Made by a program: the position numbers and the translations under genes
Assembly: GCA_022036555.1 (NCBI GenBank)
Contig: CM039120.1
Coordinates: 15,329,291-15,393,290, forward strand
DNA from: Microstegium vimineum
Lineage: Eukaryota > Streptophyta > Magnoliopsida > Poales > Poaceae
Reading direction: 5' to 3'
DNA length: 64,000 nucleotides
In this document: piece after piece, positions 21,690-32,700 of the stretch
Layout of the letters: the number at the start of each line of letters is the position of its first letter
Numbering within the stretch: position 1 is the first letter of the stretch
Notes under the pieces: generated by a model
What the model saw: the letters and a program-made list of their open reading frames with translations, nothing else
Database searches by the model: none
What the model was told of the DNA's origin: nothing

Positions 21690-22244
21690 TTTTAATATAA
21701 TTGGCATGGCAATCAAAAGTGTCGCTTTTGCCAAAAAATAAGACCGTTAAACACCTTTTTTGAACGTCATTTTGCTCGTGTGATTTGGGGTTGCATAAAT
21801 ATTGCTCTTGGTCTTCATCAACCTCAACCTCGTAGTTTTGCTCATATGTTTGAGAGGACTTTAAACCCCTTAATTCTGCTAGGAGTGGCAACTACTTGTT
21901 GGTCGCTTTGATTATGTAGAAATGGTTTGATGTTTAGAAAAGCATTGTAACTCTATCTTTGGTTAACCATTAGCTTCGTATGTGGGGTATCCTCCAAAAG
22001 CATACTTCAAATGCTTTAGTTGCGGCGGCATCACAACAATTGGTATAAATAGTCAGGTATTTTTCTTTCAGACACATGGATGGTGATCTAGTCTTAAAAT
22101 TGATAGTCATTAGAATGCGGCATTTTCTTTTTTGTTTGGTTTAGGTTGTGTGCTTTTTTAGAGGCCAGAAGTAGGTTCACAATTATTGTATCAACTTAAT
22201 GTAACAATTGTGAATTAATAAAATCATTCCTTTTCAAAAAAAAA
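21690..22244 (+). mobile_element. 3' end of a LINE (non-LTR) element
   Basis: The plus strand encodes, with stops, a zf-RVT-like segment (HLFFERHFARVIWGCINIAL, then a Trp-rich ATTCWSL region), which in plant LINEs lies after the reverse transcriptase. It is followed by an AT-rich tail with AATAAAAT and a terminal oligo-A (22236-22244). Heavily truncated at the 5' end. Confidence 0.65.
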
Positions 22245-22254
22245 CTTGTAAGAG

Positions 22255-22257
<3 letters not shown>

Positions 22258-22297
<40 letters not shown>
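22258..22297. repeat. (TA)n microsatellite
   Basis: About 20 uninterrupted TA units directly downstream of the LINE tail. Confidence 0.95.
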
Positions 22298-22303
<6 letters not shown>

Positions 22304-22564
22304 GTTGTTGATATTATCTACGTCCATCTAGACGCGTCCTGGATTTATTTATACCAGAGTTTGTATAAGTCCGTTTGATTCTAAACTTAAGTTAGACTGG
22401 TAAATGTGTCCGTAAGTTGTAACAGAACTCAATACGTGTAAAAATCACACTTCGTACTTTGTATATATAGTAAATATACTCACGTGTTGTAACGAAACTT
22501 AATACGTGTACGAATTGGATTAGGTTAGCTGGACCAAAAAAAAAGTGGAGAGAATTTTTGTCTT

Positions 22565-22634
22565 TTTTATTATTATTATATATATATATTATAGATATAA
22601 ATTATAGATATAAATATAGATATAGATATAGATT
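22565..22634. repeat. Compound (ATT)/(TA)/(GATATA) microsatellite
   Basis: Runs of ATT, TA and ATAGAT units in succession. Confidence 0.85.
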
Positions 22635-23202
22635 TGCCATGCCTCATCTCGCCTTTGTGAACAAGCATCCTTGCCTTGTCAAGCTGTACACTGCACCACA
22701 AGGTCTGAGAGAACCTTGCTCGCCAACCTTCATGGTAAAGTCGGGAAAGGATGAGTAAATCATCGATACATGCGTACATGACGTAATGAGTCATTTTAAT
22801 TGCATACCTTAACAGCACTAAAATTACTTGATTGTGCAAATTCAAAATCATGCAAAAGGTCCTCAATTGCTAGCTCCTCCGACATGCTTCAGGTAAGCCA
22901 TGTTACATTTTACATTTAGGCATTGATCATTTGCATGTTTTAACATCCTTTTTTTTTGTATTAGCTATTTCACACAGATCTTATGTGAAGTATCAGGGAT
23001 CTTCCAATTTTAAAGTGCACAGTCCCTGGCCGCGTCACGTTCACGTCTTCCCACAGTCAGCAGCACAGCTCGTCCTTCCACAGTCCCACGGGCCACCACC
23101 GTCCACCGGACTGCGGACCAACCCACCCGGCCACCAGCCACCTCAAAGGCCAACGGCGTCCAAACCATAAACGACCAGCAAAAAGCAGCAGTCTGTTAAT
23201 GA

Positions 23203-23217
23203 CACGTGGGCCCCACT
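23203..23217 (+). promoter_or_regulatory. G-box overlapping a TCP-like palindrome upstream of ENO1
   Basis: CACGTG (23203-23208) overlaps GTGGGCCCCAC (23207-23217). G-boxes bind bZIP/bHLH factors, and GTGGGNCC words are TCP sites. The position is about 260 bp upstream of the ENO1 start. Confidence 0.5.
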
Positions 23218-23249
23218 TGCCACCTCCGGTCAGCCGTCGCCTCCACCAA

Positions 23250-23277
23250 CCCCCCCCCCCCCCCCCCCCCCCCCCCC
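23250..23277. repeat. Poly-C tract of 28 bases
   Basis: Uninterrupted cytosines in the ENO1 promoter. Its length is probably unreliable in sequencing. Confidence 0.95.
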
Positions 23278-23402
23278 GCTTTCTTCAAAATTTTATATTC
23301 GCCGAAAGCCCGAAACCCCTTGCCACCTCGGCGCCTCCGCCCAACAAACAGGCGCGACGACCTCTACTCTACCTCGCCGCCGCCGTCACCCTCACCGGCG
23401 CC

Positions 23403-23409
23403 ATATAAG
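23403..23409 (+). promoter_or_regulatory. TATA box of ENO1
   Basis: ATATAAG in GGCGCCATATAAGTAAACC, about 65 bp before the first ATG (23468), at a normal distance for a transcription start near 23435. Confidence 0.55.
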
Positions 23410-23467
23410 TAAACCCTCGCCTGGTCCTCCTCCTCCTCCCAGACTCGCCACCCTCCGCCTCCGACAC

Positions 23468-26400
23468 ATGGCCCACCCACACCTCGTGCTCCCCTCCCCG
23501 AAGCCCCTCCTCCCCGCCGCCGCCACACCATCACGCCGCGCCGTTGCCGTCCGCGCGGCGCTCTCCACCGCTTCGCCGCCCACCAGGCGGCGGTGGGAGC
23601 GGAGGCGGTGCGGTCGATCCGCGCGCGGCAGATCATAGATAGCCGCGGGAACCCCACCGTCGAGGTCGACCTCGTCGCCGGGGACGGACGCCTCCACCGC
23701 TCCGCGGTGCCCAGCGGGGCGTCCACGGGGATCTACGAGGCGCTCGAGCTCCGCGACGGTGACAAGTCCGTGTACGGCGGGAAGGGCGTGCTCCAAGCCG
23801 TGCGGAACATCAACGAGTTCATCGCGCCCAAGCTCGTGGGCGCCGATGTGAGGTGAGCTGGAGATCACTATCTCGGAATGGTTTCTGTTCAAATGATGGG
23901 TCTGTCTGTTTGATCACCAGTGTGACTGCTGCCAAGTGGGTAGTTGGGAAACGTGGTGTGCCATTTGTGTGTGATCCATGCTTCAACTGCTTCACTTTAT
24001 GGGGTTCAGTGATCTGACTAGTTTGACTCCTATATGACAATGATGCTTTGGATCTTCTGGTGACCATTCACCCTAAAAATTAGAAGTAAAATGTGGCTAA
24101 ATTGGTGGACGTGCATATTTATGCCATACTTATTTTATTCACATATGCTGCGAACTTATTGGCTTTGTATGTAATGGAGCAGACTTGCGTGTAGTTTGGT
24201 TATATAGGACTTGGGTGCTTTTGTACTTGTAATATGCATTCCTGAACAACAATTTTTACAGAAAGCAACAAGGGGAACCCTAATGTCCTAAATAACTTGA
24301 TGCCAAGGTATGTTTGATGAGATGTGTACTTGTGTAGAAGCTTTTCCAGTATTTGGATTAAGGGTTTGCTCACTGTGTTGTCTTAAGTACCCATTTCAGT
24401 CTCTTTAGTTTAGTGAACACCGCAGTTGTTTTCTTGTGCAAAGACAATTCCTGATTATTATTGACCTCACTGTTCCTACTAGAAAGATATATATTTTTTA
24501 AAGCATATGACTGTTACTACTGATCCTCCATCCTGTTCGCTACTAGGTTAGCATATTAGTTTGGTGGTCCTTCGCTTAGCATGTGAAACTTAATGAAATG
24601 TATTAATTTTTATTGGTATAGTTACTGTTATTAAAGATTTGTGTGCTTTACCTACAAATGTTCTGGTGTGAAATAATGAACTGTATTTCTGGTGCTGCAT
24701 GGAACATTTCTCGTGCAAGTTCATAATGGCAAGTCCACAATTGAACAATCCATTATTCAAGCAAACTTCTATGTGCTTTTCTCAGTTACTGTTTTGCGTG
24801 ATTACGTTCTTCTCAACTTCCACAGTAATTCTCCAACTAATATTTTGGAACAGGGTAGCCAATTCTAGCTTGAGCAACCACTGTGTTTGCAGTGGTGGAT
24901 CTAGTGGGGCTTCAGCTAAACTCCCACGCTTTTTACAATCTGAACAATTAATACTACTGTTCTTGTTTAACATATAAACTTAGATGCCATGTATTCACCT
25001 CTGGGCAGCTTTGAAACTTGATCATCTTGTGTCAAAACAGTAGAACAGGTCCAAAGACGACCTGTTTAGAAACTTCTGTGCTTTTTATGCTATGATATGA
25101 TGCATAGAGCATGATTTCTGGGGTGCCAATTTTAGTATTTCCTTTCTAATAACTAATTCGATTTAGACTACAAAGTTACTATTACTGCATCCAATTGATA
25201 TGTTGAACTTATGCTACAGTTACAAAAGGTTCTTGGATATTGAAGACCACCAATTCTGGTGGACTATGTTTTTATGATAATAAAATTGCACGAATTAGCT
25301 AAAAGGATACGTTTGATGTTTGTAACTTATGTTATAGTTAGGCCTTTTTTTTGGTAGTGCTCCTTTGGGGAGCCGGAGCCGTGTGGCTCCTCCAAAACGG
25401 CTCCGGCTCATCCTTTTTTCATAAAAAATGTCTCCTACCAAACCATTTGGTAGAGCTCCTCTGCAGTAGCCGGAGAGTAGCCCTACCAAACCAGGCCTTA
25501 TTAAACAGTTTTTTATATGGAAAATAGTTATTTATGGCGGACTCCGTTCCTCGGTTTTTATAATTATAAAATTGCCAATTTTACTGAAGAATAGGGAAGG
25601 AAGAAATACAATACACTGTCACCACACATCATTGCCATCAGAAGAAATGTAAACAGAAAAATTCCAACCCATAATATAGTCTGGTATTTCCACTGGCACT
25701 TGGTATCCAGATATATGCTTACATGTTCGAAGGTGCTGCAGCATTATTCATTACCATATCTTGTATGTCATGTCTAATGCAAACTGCACCCACCATTTTA
25801 TCAGGAACCAGAGTGATGTTGATGCAATCATGCTAGACATCGATGGAACTCAGAATAAATCGAAGTTGGGTGCCAATGCTATTCTTGGAGTCTCCTTGAG
25901 TGTATGTAGGGCAGGCGCTGGTGCAAAGGGAGTTCCTCTTTATAAACATATTCAGGAGCTAGCGGGAATTAAGGAGCTTGTCATGCCTGTCCCTGCTTTC
26001 AATGTAATAAATGGAGGTAGCCATGCTGGCAACAATCTGGCCATGCAGGAATTCATGCTTTTACCTGTTGGAGCAGCCACTTTTGCTGAAGCTCTTCGGA
26101 TGGGCAGCGAAGGTAATAATGTTTTGGTGTTTTTCTACAAGATGGTATCATGGTACTCCTTCCGTCCCAAAATGTGGATCCTTTTAGTTTTGTCCTAAAT
26201 CAAACTTCTAACTTTAACCAAATTTATGTTAAACTAGTATGTTAACATCTACAATACCAAATAAATGCAGTATGAAGGTTTTGTCTAAAAAAATGCAGTA
26301 TGAAGGCATATTTCATGGTAGATTTAATGAATACTAATTTTGCTCTTTTATTTTTTTGTGAGGATTTTTTGTGCTCTTTTATTCATGCCATACCTTTTAA

Positions 26401-28205
26401 TTTCCCAGTGTATTTCATGTTTGTTTAAAGTCATATTCCTTGTATAAGTAAACAGCTATATTAGGAATATTTGTTTCTACTAGCTGGTCACTTCATCTTC
26501 TATCCTCACTTGGAATATCATTGTTCTGGTAACAGTTTACCACGTCCTGAAGGGCATCATTAAGTCAAAATATGGTCAAGATGCATGCAATGTTGGTGAT
26601 GAAGGAGGTTTCGCTCCTAATGTTCAAGACAACAGAGAGGGTCTGGTCTTGCTTATGGATGCTATTGAGAAGGCAGGCTACACTGGAAAGGTGTGACACC
26701 ATCTAAATAGTTTCATTGGCCACTTATTTGATTGCTCTCTTGTTTTTTAACTTTAGTGTTAAAAATAAATCCTAATGCAGATCAAAATTGGAATGGATGT
26801 TGCGGCATCAGAGTTCCTTACAAAGGATGGGAGCTATGATCTAAACTTTAAGAATCAACCTAATGATGGAGCCCATGTTCTTTCAGCCCAGCGTCTGGGT
26901 GACCTGTACAGAGATTTTGTCAAGGATTTCCCTATTGTATCAATTGAGGACCCTTTTGATCAGGATGACTGGAGTTCATGGGCATCATTGCAATCCTCAG
27001 TCGATATCCAAATTGTGGGTGATGATTTACTTGTCACAAACCCAAAACGTATATCAGAGGCTATTGGCAAGAAGGCTTGCAATGCTCTGTTGCTAAAGGT
27101 AACCATTTACTGGAGGAGTGTAGGGAGTACTATCTTTTGACATTTGCTTCTACCATGATAACAAAGACATTTATATTTTCACTTTTGTAGTTTTATCGTT
27201 TTTGTTTAACATAGTCTGGGGTAGGATGTGGCAGCCTTGCTATGAACTCTGATATTGATATATACTCCCTCTGTCCCCCAATGCAAGTCGTTGTAGGATT
27301 CAAAAGTTTTATCAAAAAGCAAGTCGTTTGAGGTCTATACCAGAGCAACAGTACAATGTCACCTCCCTAGCTTCCTGTCATTCACTGCCAACACCAAAAA
27401 AATAAACAAACGTATGGTGTGAGGGGCTGGCTGTACGGCTGTTACATACGGAGTACTCACCTTGTCAGAGACCTGATACCTGATGTACGGAGTATAGGGG
27501 CATTTAGATCATTTGCCTTCAACTTTGGTAGTTGTGCCATCTCCTCAAACGTCTTCTAATCTGAGACGGAGGGAGTAGTTGCTAAAGGATGTGATGTAAA
27601 GCACTATATACCTTTTTTCTTTCTTTTTGCTTCCTTCTGGTGCTGAACATCATGACTTTGCCAAATAGTATCTAACTTGAGATAACCTTGCACTGTAAAA
27701 TATGTCTTCGTTAAAATTCGTGTGCCTTTTCCAGGTCAACCAGATTGGTACTGTCACTGAATCAATTCAAGCTGCTCTCGATTCGAAAGCTGCTGGTTGG
27801 GGTGTGATGGTCAGCCACAGAAGTGGTGAAACTGAAGACAACTTCATTGCAGATTTGGCTGTTGGCTTAGCAAGTGGGCAGGTAAATGACGCCAGAAACT
27901 CTTGCTGAGTAGCTGACAATGACACATTATATTTCCACCTGTCTTCCTCAGATGATCATGATGGGACTCATTATATGTTTCAGATTAAAACCGGGGCTCC
28001 ATGCCGCAGTGAGAGGCTGGCCAAATACAATCAGGTAAGAACATCCTCTGGATTTTGCCATTCGTGACATTTTTCTGTGGACCTTTTCTTTTCCTATGTT
28101 CCTTTGCAAATCATGCTAGTTATGTTATGTTTCTGTACAGCTTCTGCGGATTGAAGAGGAGCTTGGCAACGTGCGCTATGCAGGGAGGCGTTCAGGTCTC
28201 CATAA
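23468..28205 (+). CDS. ENO1: Plastid-type enolase, seven exons, two single-base frame breaks
   Basis: Converts 2-phosphoglycerate to phosphoenolpyruvate. Exons are 23468-23852, 25805-26112, 26536-26690, 26781-27098, 27735-27881, 27984-28034 and 28141-28205, all with GT-AG introns. Catalytic landmarks: IIDSRGNPTVE, SGASTG, GGSHAGNNLAMQEFM (His/Glu), GDEGGFAP (Glu), MDVAASE (Asp), SIEDPFDQDDW (Glu), VGDDLLVTN (Asp), the signature LLLKVNQIGTVTES (Lys), SHRSGETED (His) and IKTGAPCRSER (Lys). The ATG at 23468 opens an Ala/Arg/Ser/Pro-rich stretch like a plastid transit peptide. That stretch is one base out of frame with GAEAVRSIRARQIIDSRG, implying a missing base between about 23530 and 23600. In exon 7 another base is missing in GGG at 28083+100 (28183-28185). 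Restoring it gives the usual short C-terminus and TAA at 28203-28205. As printed, the frame runs to 28230. Both breaks look like sequencing errors. Confidence 0.88.
25341..25497. mobile_element. Tourist-like MITE in ENO1 intron 1
   Basis: 157 bp, ends GGCCTTTTTTTTGGTAG and CTACCAAACCAGGCC, TTA on both sides (25338-25340, 25498-25500). Interior is rich in GGAGCCGGAGCC-type words. A diverged relative seems to lie near 31980-32110. Confidence 0.8.
26154..26345. mobile_element. Truncated Stowaway-like fragment in ENO1 intron 2
   Basis: TACTCCTTCCGTCCCAAAAT at the left is a Stowaway-type end. No matching right end is present. Confidence 0.45.
27265..27575. mobile_element. Stowaway MITE in ENO1 intron 4
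   Basis: 311 bp with ends CTCCCTCTGTCCC and the complement-like AGACGGAGGGAG, TA on both sides (27263-27264, 27576-27577). Confidence 0.85.
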
Positions 28206-28230
28206 GAACTATACAGACTTTAGAATCTGA

Positions 28231-29747
28231 GTCAAGCGTAAATTATGTGTACTGCCCAGTAGAAATAAAAGAACTAGATCATGGCCAGTCATGCTTCCAT
28301 TCTTGTTACTACGAGTTAGATGCTTTCATCATCCAGAAAGAGGCTTCATATGTGCACTGCGTGAGAGTGAGAAAGTGACGGCTTTATATGGGCATGGCTA
28401 TTAACAATCATGCTTGTAATCGTGCGTTAGACTACCCGCAATGTTACCGGTGCTGAGAACAAGTGTCAGTATGCCACCTCATACCAATGCCAAGAATTAG
28501 AAATGTTCAGTGTTGCATCGATGCTTCATTGCATTGCATGAGACCCGGATTCTCCTTACTTTTGGAATTGGTGTGTATGAGGGCTGAGCACGATCGGTTG
28601 AAATATATTTTTTTTACCGATTGAGCACAAAAGATACATTATGGCCAGTCATAGTCATACAATAAACGAATGCATTTCACAAATTTTACCATTGTCTGTT
28701 TGAAACGGTGTCATAGTCATACAATAAACGATGTCATAAGCTCCCATCGACTGAACGGTGTCGAACGATGACTCTTTGTAAGCCCATTATAGGTCTTTGT
28801 AAGCCCATTATAGGTTTATATCTGATCTGATATGACTTGACGAGGTATATATTCTTTATTTATGAACTAACAATGTAGGTCACTGTAATTTAACTCTAAA
28901 ATTCAAATTGATTTGACTTCGTTATGGAACAACACGAGTTGATCCTTAGTTGGTTAGATTTTTTGTGTTGGAATACATCCATTCAAATTCAAGTTCTGGA
29001 CTTATCGCGGGTGCTCATCTGTACCAGTTTCAAATCTTTGTACAAGGCAGAACCACGATACCAATCATCTCTCGTTTACGCTTCCCAAGAAACATCTTTG
29101 TCTGGACCGTACGTATGTGTTTCTTTGTACAGGCAGAACCACCGTACCAATCATGCTGGCACCCGCTCCTGGCTTCCTGATCAGTTCACACTGCATAAGT
29201 TACACTACCGCAAACATCGCACTGCAGACTGCACCAATGAAGAAAATGAATGATAGCTCATCGCTAGCTAGTTTCCTTGTGCCAATCAAACAAGGCATAA
29301 TAACTTCCGCATCCTAAAAATGCAATAACTTGCAACATTAACTGAAAATATATTCATATATGGTTCTTGGACAATGTATTGAACAAATGATGGCCACAAT
29401 TGCATATAGATGGACGTATGGATTGGTTGGTAGAATGGGTTATATACTCACCTTGACATTTGCAGCTTTTAGAAGATGCCACAATTGCGAGCAAGCATGC
29501 ATGACGAGGTCGTCAGAAACAAAGTGCATTTCTGAACAAATTAAGGCGCATTTCTAAGATAACATTACATATTAAATATGTGTCCGACATTGCTAGTAAA
29601 CATACACGTGAGGTAGATAGAAGAGCGACGACTTTTAATTCATCACTAATCACATCCGTTAAGTTCTCTGTGATGAATTCATTCTCGTGCACTCTCTACA
29701 ACCAAACGACCGACGTACACGGCTCCTGCACGCTAGTACATTAGTAG
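28231..29747. other. Intergenic between ENO1 and the SSL gene
   Basis: ENO1 3'UTR then AT-rich sequence. Short direct repeats occur (GTCATAGTCATACAATAAACG near 28645 and 28710; CTTTGTAAGCCCATTATAGG twice near 28774-28816). No gene seen. Confidence 0.5.
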
Positions 29748-32700
29748 CTAAAGGTCGAGCTTTAACAGACCAACATAGGGCGTGTCGACGGAGCCAAGCC
29801 AGAGCGCGCCACCGGGCCGCTCCACTACCTCGCTGACGGTGACGTTCCCAAGCCCGCGCAGCGCCTCGGTGACGGCACCAGTTTCGCCGTGGACCCTGAC
29901 GGCAGCCACAGACCGGGGCGTCGTCCCGTTGGTCATCCACGACTTGTCCCGGTTCAGCGCCACCCAATAGTGGCCACCAGCGCCGGCGTCGGCGTCGTCG
30001 TCAGCGCGGCGCACGTTGTCCGGGTACCCCGGCAGGTCCGCGAAGGGCTCCGTGGTGCCGGCGGCGGGGCTGCGCAGCCAGTGGCGGAGCAGGCGGCACC
30101 GCGTGGTCTCGGCCACCACGACGTGCGTGCCGTCCGCGCTCAGCGCCACGCCGTTGGGGAAGGACAGGCCCGACGCCAGCACGGTGGTGCTGCGCGTGGC
30201 CGGGTCGTACCGCAGCAGCCGTCCCGTCGCTTCGCCGGTCAGGAGGATCATGATGTAATCGCTGCAAGAACAAAACGACGGGTAAGTAGTAGTACTAGTA
30301 CCATATAACCAAATCGATCGTTAGCACGGAAATTAACCACGATGAATGAAGGTGATTTAGGGTCTGTTTGTTATAGCCCCTAAAGTTTAGCCATTAAATT
30401 TAGGTTATTTTATAGTTCTTAAAATGCCAAACAACTCCTCTAAAGTGCCCCCTAAAATTTAGAGAAACACTTTAGAAGTTTATTTGACACTTTAATGACT
30501 AAAATCACCTAAATTTAATGGCTAAACTTTAGGGAGTTGTAACCAAACATACCCTTAATACATGTGCCGTGAATAATATAATGATATACTAGCAGGAGTA
30601 ATGAACGTTCTTGGCAAATGGGATTAAACCTGTGCGTCGTCAGCTGGGCCACCGGGTAGCCGTGTACTCGTACAGCGAAAATTGGAATTTTGGGCAGGAA
30701 GCCGTGCATGTGCAACAGCAAATACAGTATTTGCCGGCCGGCCGGCCAGTGACATTTGTACTGTCTAGGAGGAGTACTACTTTATGCGATGCGCCTGCGG
30801 CGTGCCCTTGGGCCCCTTGGCAGATGTGCAGCGAGGAGGCGTAAAGTAAATGCCGCCACATGCAGAAGTCCTCCACGTGTCGCGTCTTGCATTGCGCTAG
30901 GTCGTGGACAACCTACTGTCAGAATAGCAGTGCAGCCAATGAATGTGGAATGAGGTGGTAGTGGTACAGCTACAGCAGGCTCCTCACTGTCTGGAGTGTG
31001 GACCCATAACAATTTAAGGCTTTTTGCCGTGCGAGGCTGCCCTCCGTGCTTGCTTCGGATATGTGTGTTGGTCTGGTCAGATCCGCGACGCAAAAGTAGA
31101 CTAGAGACTCACAAATTTCACTGTGACCAAAACCGGAATTTCTATAGCACCTCTTATTAGGTGTTCTCACAAGTCATAACTCTATTTTTTTTTTCTGAAG
31201 CACATTTTGTAGAGTTGCACCTTTTTAATTGGAAACGTAAAGTGGAACTGAAAAATATAGAGCGAAGGTTAAAAATATGGTGCCGAGGAACAACTCCAGA
31301 CCTCCAGTAGCTCCATATCCATGAAATACAACTCCATCCTGTCTTTTTTCTAGCCAAATATCCCAGCTCCTCCACCAGGCCCAGATCCATGTCGTGCATG
31401 TGTACTCTACTACTGGCATTGGACCATCTCGATCGACTTTACGACCTCATTCACTGCCCGTCCGACAGTAGCACTGGCAAGCTAGCTGCCCCCCAAGTGG
31501 GGCCTGTGTGTTGGTAATTGCTAGAACGACGCGTGGATGCCGCCGCCTGACCGCGACGGTACTTAAAAATTGGGTGCTATCAACTGATTGCCTGGATTAT
31601 TGTTTGTTTCGAGTACCACCACCAAAACCAAAAAGTTTTTATAGTGAAATAAAGTTTTTTTAATACTTTGCTATTCAAAATTAAATATAAGTTTTTTTAG
31701 TAAATATCATAATTTTTATATGCTATGACTAATGTTTTATTACTTCTTAAAAATATTAGGATAAATCGGTAGTTTATGGTGCGATCGGTTTGCACAGATG
31801 AGGATACAAATCTTCAACGTTTAGATTAAGTTCGTAGGTGGGCGGTACGCGCTCGTGCTCGTGCTCGTGCTCGCGCTCGCGCCATGTAATCGCGGCAAGG
31901 AGAAAGCTGCCGCCAATATATTGCTTTAGGCGGAATACATAGTATGCATTAAAAACAACTCTGGTTTCAACAAAATATAATTGTGTGAACGTGAAGGAGC
32001 CGGAGGATTGGAGCCAATGGTTTGGGGCTTTGATAGCTCCACTGCAGCAATGCTCTAGTCGTGCTACATTATTAGAGCCGAAGCCGCATAGAGCCCTCCA
32101 AACATGCCCTTATTAATAGCATGCGTCGATTATTTTACCATGTAATCTATCATAATTTTTCTAAGATATCATGTATGGGGTGCATGGTCCTAAGGCTAAT
32201 GTTGGTCAGAGTTTTATTCGGGTCTTACTTAAATCTAATAGAATGACATTACAATATTTTTAAATAAAAGAATAAAGTTTTATGAAGATGAAGTTATGTT
32301 GCTTAAATTTATCAACCCAGCTTATCGGTCATGGTATAATATTTTTCTCTCGCAACAAAACCAACATCAGCCGACTTATCAGCCGCAAAAACTAATAGCC
32401 GACTTGAACTCTAGATGAGCTATGTAAATTAAATTTATATAAAATAATCTTAAGAATCCATGCATTGACTGTAGTTCTTTCATTCATTGCATTTTATTTG
32501 ATGTGGTGTTTTTAGAGACAACGGTATAACTGAGAATGACCTAAACAATTGTACATAACACTTTGAGCCAAACTTCTCTAATTGACAAAACTTAACAAAA
32601 ATATTATTAATATATGTATCTCATATATTTATTATGGAGATACTTTACACTTATTATGTGTTATAAATATTAGTACTTTGTATATATTAAATAAAATTTG

